From Actinomycetes bacterium (lineage in GTDB: Bacteria; Actinomycetota; Acidimicrobiia; Acidimicrobiales; Acidimicrobiaceae), in assembly GCA_021819725.1 (NCBI GenBank), contig JAKAQR010000065.1:1-11522 (forward strand): a DNA stretch of 11,522 bases. The letters run 5' to 3'. Both the position numbers and the translations under genes were made by a program. The notes under the pieces are model-generated. The model was not told the origin of the DNA and did no database searches. It saw only the letters and a list, made by a program, of their open reading frames with translations. Shown here in pieces: positions 6,938 to 11,522 of this stretch. How positions within the stretch are numbered: the first letter of the stretch is position 1; every line of letters starts with the position of its first letter.

Positions 6938-7596
6938 CAACCCTCCAATACGACACCATATACCAGAATGCCAAGAACGAGATAAATAAGTGAAAACCCG
7001 ACCAACAGCTCACTCCAAGGAACGGCTTTGGCGAGCGATCCGCTCAATCCATACTGCCACACCTTGGTCGCAGACAACAAGACCGGCGACACCACAGGAA
7101 AGAGCAGGAGAGGCAAAAGGCTGCCACTCAAACCCTCGGTTACCCCAGCCAGGACGATGCCAACCGTCGTAACCCCAATGTCCGCGATCAACGCGCTCAA
7201 TGCCAACAGTGGCACCTCGTGCAATGGGGTGTTGAACAGCACGGCTATTCCAACGCTCAACACCGCCTCAAGCGCGAGCATCTCGACCACGACCGCGAAC
7301 ACCTTTCCCAGGAACATCCCCCGAGGGTTGACTCCCATCATGACGAGCCCAACCTGCGCCTGATTCTCTCCCTCGATTCCAACCGAACGAGCAATGGCGA
7401 GTTCAAGACCAAAAAAACTCGTCACCCAGAAGAGCCCTGGCGTGACCTGGCCCAGGATCTCGACTTTCGCGTCAAAGCCAAAAGCGAACAAGATGATGAC
7501 GACGAACACAAATGGCAGGACCTGGTTGATCAGAACGCGTGCCCTCCATTCGAGGCGGAGATCCTTCTTCGCCATCGCGATAGCGGTCCGTACCAT
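6937..7596 (-). CDS. ccmB: CcmB, membrane subunit of the CcmAB ABC transporter
   Basis: Integral membrane protein of 219 aa with about six hydrophobic segments, the standard length for CcmB. The N-terminal region (AMAKKDLRLEWRAR, then a hydrophobic stretch ending FAFGFDA) matches the usual CcmB start. The segment SFFGLELAIARSVGIEGENQ resembles the conserved loop after helix two, which in CcmB contacts the ATPase. With CcmA it uses ATP hydrolysis to free holo-CcmE from CcmC/CcmD. The ATG at 7596 overlaps the ccmA TAA by one nt, with GGGGAG about 6 nt upstream. Confidence 0.93.
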   Translation of the reverse strand: MVRTAIAMAKKDLRLEWRARVLINQVLPFVFVVIILFAFGFDAKVEILGQVTPGLFWVTSFFGLELAIARSVGIEGENQAQVGLVMMGVNPRGMFLGKVFAVVVEMLALEAVLSVGIAVLFNTPLHEVPLLALSALIADIGVTTVGIVLAGVTEGLSGSLLPLLLFPVVSPVLLSATKVWQYGLSGSLAKAVPWSELLVGFSLIYLVLGILVYGVVLEG

Positions 7597-8264
7597 TACG
7601 AACTCCCCATGAGTGTTGCAGTACCGTTGGACATCCGATAGGTGCGACTAGCCAAAGTTGCGATACGATCCAATTCGTGAGACGCGATGATAACGGTCCG
7701 GCCTGCCTGTGCCAGCTCAAGCAGGCCCCTGTCCAGCGTGGCTTTGGTCGCCTGGTCCAAAAGCGCATGTGGCTCGTCGATCAACAACAACTCCGTTCGC
7801 CGAGAGAGCGCGATCGCCGCTGACATCTTCTTGCGTTGGCCAGCCGACAATACACGAAACCGTACGTCGAGGTCTCGGTCGATAAGACCAAACCGCCGCG
7901 TCCACTCCAACGCTCTTTCAAGATCACAACTCGCGGTAGCCGAAAAGAACGAAAGGTTCTCACGCCCCGAGAGCTCCTCATACATCTGATAGCTGTGGGC
8001 AAGGTAGCTCACCTCGCGACGCACCGCACGAGCCTCAGTCTTTGGATCACGACCAAAGACCAGCACCGACCCCGCAAAGGCCTCAACCAGGCCACCTAGT
8101 AGGCGTAGCAACGTAGTCTTGCCCGAGCCATTTGGTCCTTGGACGAATACTACCTCGCCCTCATAGGCATCGAAATCGCACCGCACGAGCGCTGGGAACC
8201 GATCGAGGAGTACCGTCACCTCGCGCAGCCTCGCAACAAGTCGGCCCGTCGACGAACCAGTCAC
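7596..8264 (-). CDS. ccmA: CcmA, ATPase subunit of the heme maturation ABC transporter
   Basis: ABC-type ATPase of 222 aa. Walker A is GPNGSGKTT (residues 43-51), the signature is LSAGQRKK (139-146), Walker B is LLLIDEP (159-165) and the switch histidine lies in ASHE (H196). LSAGQ followed by basic residues is the CcmA variant of the usual LSGGQ. All catalytic elements are intact, so the protein should be active. The start is GTG at 8264, 4 nt after the gmd stop. No strong SD precedes it, so translation probably depends on ribosomes finishing gmd. Position at the head of ccmBCDEFGH makes the specific assignment firm. Confidence 0.94.
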   Translation of the reverse strand: MTGSSTGRLVARLREVTVLLDRFPALVRCDFDAYEGEVVFVQGPNGSGKTTLLRLLGGLVEAFAGSVLVFGRDPKTEARAVRREVSYLAHSYQMYEELSGRENLSFFSATASCDLERALEWTRRFGLIDRDLDVRFRVLSAGQRKKMSAAIALSRRTELLLIDEPHALLDQATKATLDRGLLELAQAGRTVIIASHELDRIATLASRTYRMSNGTATLMGSS

Positions 8265-8268
8265 ACAA

Positions 8269-9336
<1,068 letters not shown>

Positions 9337-9700
9337 TTACGGCGTCCTTCGTCTGACCCTATGAGACGGAGCCGACGGTTGTTCACCGTCCACGTGGCTT
9401 GCTTGGAGTCGGGCGGTGGCATTGCCTCTTTCCTCTTCGCATCGGGGCTCCATGGCGGCCAGGTAATCGACCTCGCCTTGATGGTCATATCCCAATCGGG
9501 ATCGACACCGTAGAACGAGTGGTGGTTGTCTCGACAGCGATGCCCACGCGCTAGACCAAGGCACAGATGGCTCAGATAGGCCGCGTAGCTCGTTTGCACC
9601 ACAGAACTCGCTAACGTAGGCAGCTGGAGAGATGCGTTCTGGCCGTTGGGAGCGATCCTGTGGGGATCGGGTCTATTCGGCCACACAATCGCTGTGAGTT

Positions 9701-9730
9701 ACGATGACCCTCTACGATTCCCTGTATCGT
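9701..9730. promoter_or_regulatory. Possible TetR operator: repeated ACGAT/ATCGT half-sites
   Basis: ACGAT occurs at 9701-9705 and 9714-9718, and its inverse ATCGT at 9726-9730. The last two form a 5-bp inverted repeat with a 7-nt centre. The cluster lies 40-70 nt before the TetR start, a usual place for autoregulation. The repeats are seen directly; the operator role is inference. Confidence 0.3.
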
Positions 9731-9769
9731 GGATGCTAGCCATCAACGCTTCACGGAGGCCAAGTTCGC

Positions 9770-10393
9770 ATGACATCGCCGCTCGCTCGCACGTCGAGAC
9801 TCTCGGCCGCTCACCGCCGCGAGGTCATCATCGCCGCTGCAATCGAGCAGTTTGCAGATCACGGCTTCGATGCCGCCTCGATGGAAGAGATCGCCGCTGC
9901 AGCATCGGTCACCAAACCTATCGTCTACCGCCACTTTCAGTCAAAACGAAGTCTCTACCTCGATCTACTCAGAGACGTCGGTGAACAGCTCACACTCGCG
10001 ATCGAGACCGCAACCGCTGCGGTCGACGCACCCCACGACCGACTCCGAGCTGGCGTCGTCGCCTTCTTCGACTTCGTCCTCCATCACCGCTCGGGCTACC
10101 TATTACTGTTCGGAGGCCGTGGCCAACAAGACGACGAGTTCCAACAGGTAGTAGATGAGATCCAGCTCAGGATAGCCGAACTCGTCGCCAGTCGAGTGTC
10201 AGGCGTCGAGGACGATACTTACCGAACCTTTGTCTCATTCGCACTTATCGGGCTGGCCCATGGGGCCGCCCGCTCGTATCTTCTCGATATCGAGCGAAAT
10301 CCCAGCGAGCGGTTTCGCGTACGCCTTGCCGCTAAGAGGGCAGCGCAGACGACAGAACTCCTCTGGTCAGGGATGCGTAACCTGTCGACGTAA
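9770..10393 (+). CDS. TetR/AcrR family transcriptional regulator
   Basis: DNA-binding regulator of 207 aa. The N-terminal TetR helix-turn-helix spans about residues 15-62: REVIIAAAIEQFADHGFDAA, then SMEEIAAAASVTKPIVYRHF, then QSKRSLYLDLL. The C-terminal ligand and dimer domain (about 70-200) is all-helical and follows the usual TetR layout, but its ligand cannot be predicted. The ATG at 9770 has GGAGG 10 nt upstream (9755-9759). It is divergent from gmd across a 526-bp spacer, and its 3' end overlaps the convergent formimidoyltransferase gene by 27 nt. Targets are unknown; autoregulation through the upstream repeats is possible. Confidence 0.93.
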   Translation: MTSPLARTSRLSAAHRREVIIAAAIEQFADHGFDAASMEEIAAAASVTKPIVYRHFQSKRSLYLDLLRDVGEQLTLAIETATAAVDAPHDRLRAGVVAFFDFVLHHRSGYLLLFGGRGQQDDEFQQVVDEIQLRIAELVASRVSGVEDDTYRTFVSFALIGLAHGAARSYLLDIERNPSERFRVRLAAKRAAQTTELLWSGMRNLST

Positions 10394-11161
10394 CCTCGCC
10401 TCAATGGTCGCCTCAGGGTCGATCCCTAACGCCGCATACCGACGTTCGTATCCGACCACAATCGCCTCCGGCAGAAGACCTACGAGTTCGACCGACTCCA
10501 CTGGTGCCATCGATGCTACCAGATCCACCGCCATGAGCGGGGTGACAGCCAGCGGATCAGTGAGGTTCATCGACACTTGAATTCTGCTACCCGCAACGAG
10601 GGCGAGCGTGCGGATCTGTGGAGAGCGTACGGCCTTTGCTACCACCTTTGCCTGCGAGGCAGAACAGCCAAGGTTGATGTTGAGCGCCACCAGCAGCCTA
10701 CGGGCACCGACACAGGCAGCTCCCAAACGGGCGTTACGCTTCGACGCACCCCATGTCGGTACGACCGTCGAAAACGCTCCCCGACGGACCTCCGGTAACG
10801 AGATCTCCTCACCATAAATGAACACCGGTAGATCAAATTCACCTGCTAACCATTCGCCCAGTCGATCGCGCAACTCGACCGCCAAGCTGAGGGATTCTGC
10901 ACCGAGCGGGACAAATGGGATGACGTCCAGAGTCCCAAGCGCCGGGTGGATGCCATGATAGGAGCCGAAGTCGACAAGCTCGACGGTCCGTCGCACAAGC
11001 CGCTGTACGTCGTCATACACCCTGGGCCCTGCCAGCGTGAACACCGACCGGTCATAGTCTGGATCGCTGTGCACGTCAAGGAGTGATCCAGCGCAGCTCA
11101 GCGCGATGAGGTCAATAACCGCCTGTCGGCGACCCTCCGAGACATTGACGACGCACTCCAT
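10367..11161 (-). CDS. ftcD: Glutamate formimidoyltransferase (FtcD N-terminal type)
   Basis: Predicted folate enzyme transferring the formimino group between N-formimino-L-glutamate and tetrahydrofolate, the last step of one histidine degradation route. The 264-aa protein begins ECVVNVSEGRR, then LDVHSDPDYDRSVFTLAG, and has the active-site region YHGIHPALGTLDVIPFVPL (H69, H72). The second subdomain carries LLVALNINLG and IQVSMNLTDP, then ELVGLLPEA. All are hallmarks of the family. It lacks the cyclodeaminase domain of the mammalian bifunctional enzyme and is shorter than the usual stand-alone form of about 300 aa. No hut gene is visible nearby, so the physiological role is open. The ATG at 11161 has only a weak SD. 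A TAGGAT -10-like hexamer lies at 11177-11172, so a nearly leaderless transcript is possible. Confidence 0.88.
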   Translation of the reverse strand: MECVVNVSEGRRQAVIDLIALSCAGSLLDVHSDPDYDRSVFTLAGPRVYDDVQRLVRRTVELVDFGSYHGIHPALGTLDVIPFVPLGAESLSLAVELRDRLGEWLAGEFDLPVFIYGEEISLPEVRRGAFSTVVPTWGASKRNARLGAACVGARRLLVALNINLGCSASQAKVVAKAVRSPQIRTLALVAGSRIQVSMNLTDPLAVTPLMAVDLVASMAPVESVELVGLLPEAIVVGYERRYAALGIDPEATIEARLRRQVTHP

Positions 11162-11271
11162 TACGCCTGCGATCCTAACCGCCTACCGCCTTGGCGCCAC
11201 CATCAGTGACCGAAGGACGCTCTCGCCGCAACGCGCATCACCGTTTGGTCCTGATGAGCTAGCGCACACCA

Positions 11272-11310
11272 CAGATGCATGTCATGCTTGTGCTATCCCT
11301 TGTGCATCTG
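11272..11310. repeat. Inverted repeat CAGATGCA/TGCATCTG
   Basis: Perfect 8-bp arms (11272-11279 and 11303-11310) separated by 23 nt, immediately before the transposase-like stump. No T run follows either side. It may be the edge of a mobile-element remnant or a structured RNA; nothing in the sequence decides between these. Confidence 0.4.
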
Positions 11311-11315
11311 AAGAA

Positions 11316-11435
11316 TCAGGTGCCAATTACTTCGAGAGCCACAACGATCCAACTGTTCAGGTAAAGCGACTGAGCAAGCGGATCGAAGCCCTCGGGTTTG
11401 AGGTCACCGTAACCGAGAGGGTCGCCGAGGCCTAA
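11316..11435 (+). pseudogene. Probable 3' remnant of a transposase gene
   Basis: The last 39 codons of this frame read GANYFESHNDP, then VKRLSKRIEALGFEVTVTE, then a TAA stop. This resembles the C-terminal tail shared by several bacterial transposases (a YF-x-R-x-DP stretch, then an Arg-rich helix and LEALG-x-x-V-T, recalled from memory). Upstream, the same frame loses any family resemblance and runs across the inverted repeat and the start of ftcD on the other strand. The rest of the gene is therefore missing. I cannot name the insertion sequence family. An alternative is a chance or independent small ORF. Confidence 0.45.
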
Positions 11436-11522
11436 CAGCTCACAACGCAAAGACCAGCTCGCATCGTCGGATGCTTAGGTTTTGTCGTCCCAATTCTCCA
11501 GGTGGTGGGGCGTTACACTTTA
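11436..11522. other. Non-coding tail with a weak terminator-like hairpin
   Basis: After the remnant's stop there is a small perfect hairpin GCATC-GTCG-GATGC (11461-11474) followed by TTAGGTTTT, which could act as a weak intrinsic terminator for plus-strand transcription. No gene or clear terminal inverted repeat is visible before the window ends. Confidence 0.3.

Noticed and set aside
6935..6940. TTG at 6940 as the ccmC start
   Set aside because: GGAGGG directly abuts it, leaving no spacer. The ATG at 6937 overlaps the ccmB stop by one nt, like the other junctions of the operon.
9560..9625. tRNA-like D-arm sequence (GGCTCAGATAGGC)
   Set aside because: No matching T-arm (GTTCGAATC type), acceptor stem or anticodon stem could be formed around it.
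9653..9669. CGATCC-TGTGG-GGATCG hairpin as a terminator
   Set aside because: No T run follows on either strand, and no gene ends nearby that would need it.

Overview
The window looks like chromosomal DNA from an actinobacterium. My best guess is an acidophilic, iron-oxidising member of the Acidimicrobiia (Ferrimicrobium or Acidithrix type). The reasons are moderate GC, frequent GTG and TTG starts with good Shine-Dalgarno sites, a SufR-like (COG2345) winged-helix regulator, a signal-less sulfite-oxidase-like molybdoenzyme, and a cytochrome c maturation System I operon in a non-proteobacterial setting. The taxonomic guess is inference. No rRNA, tRNA or marker gene confirms it.

Layout. Positions 1-217 are a non-coding regulatory region. 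It holds a perfect 9-bp palindrome and a possible promoter reading out of the window on the minus strand. Positions 218-1162 (+) encode an ArsR/SufR-like regulator with three candidate Fe-S cysteines, and its 3' end overlaps the next gene convergently. Positions 1147-9243 (-) form one tightly packed unit. In transcription order it is gmd (GDP-mannose 4,6-dehydratase), ccmA, ccmB, ccmC, ccmD, ccmE, ccmF, ccmG, a ccmH-ccmI fusion and a sulfite-oxidase-like molybdopterin enzyme. From ccmA to ccmHI every junction overlaps by 1-4 nt or abuts (ccmD/ccmE), which indicates translational coupling. ccmD is only 51 codons and was recovered by hand. Positions 9244-9769 are a 526-bp spacer with no recognised gene. 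Positions 9770-10393 (+) encode a TetR regulator, convergent with and overlapping 10367-11161 (-), a compact glutamate formimidoyltransferase. Positions 11162-11522 hold inverted repeats and what looks like the 3' stump of a transposase gene.

How the genes work together. CcmABCD load heme onto CcmE and release it. CcmG and the CcmH domain keep the apocytochrome CXXCH thiols reduced. CcmF, with the CcmI-like TPR domain, catalyses thioether bond formation. All core System I parts are present with their signature residues: WWD motifs and heme-ligand histidines in CcmC and CcmF, HxxxY in CcmE, WCSSC in CcmG and RCPSC in CcmH. A membrane thiol-reductant carrier (CcdA or DsbD) and the client cytochromes c lie outside the window. 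The flanking genes of the unit (gmd and the molybdoenzyme) are co-directional and closely spaced, but a functional link to heme attachment is not proven.
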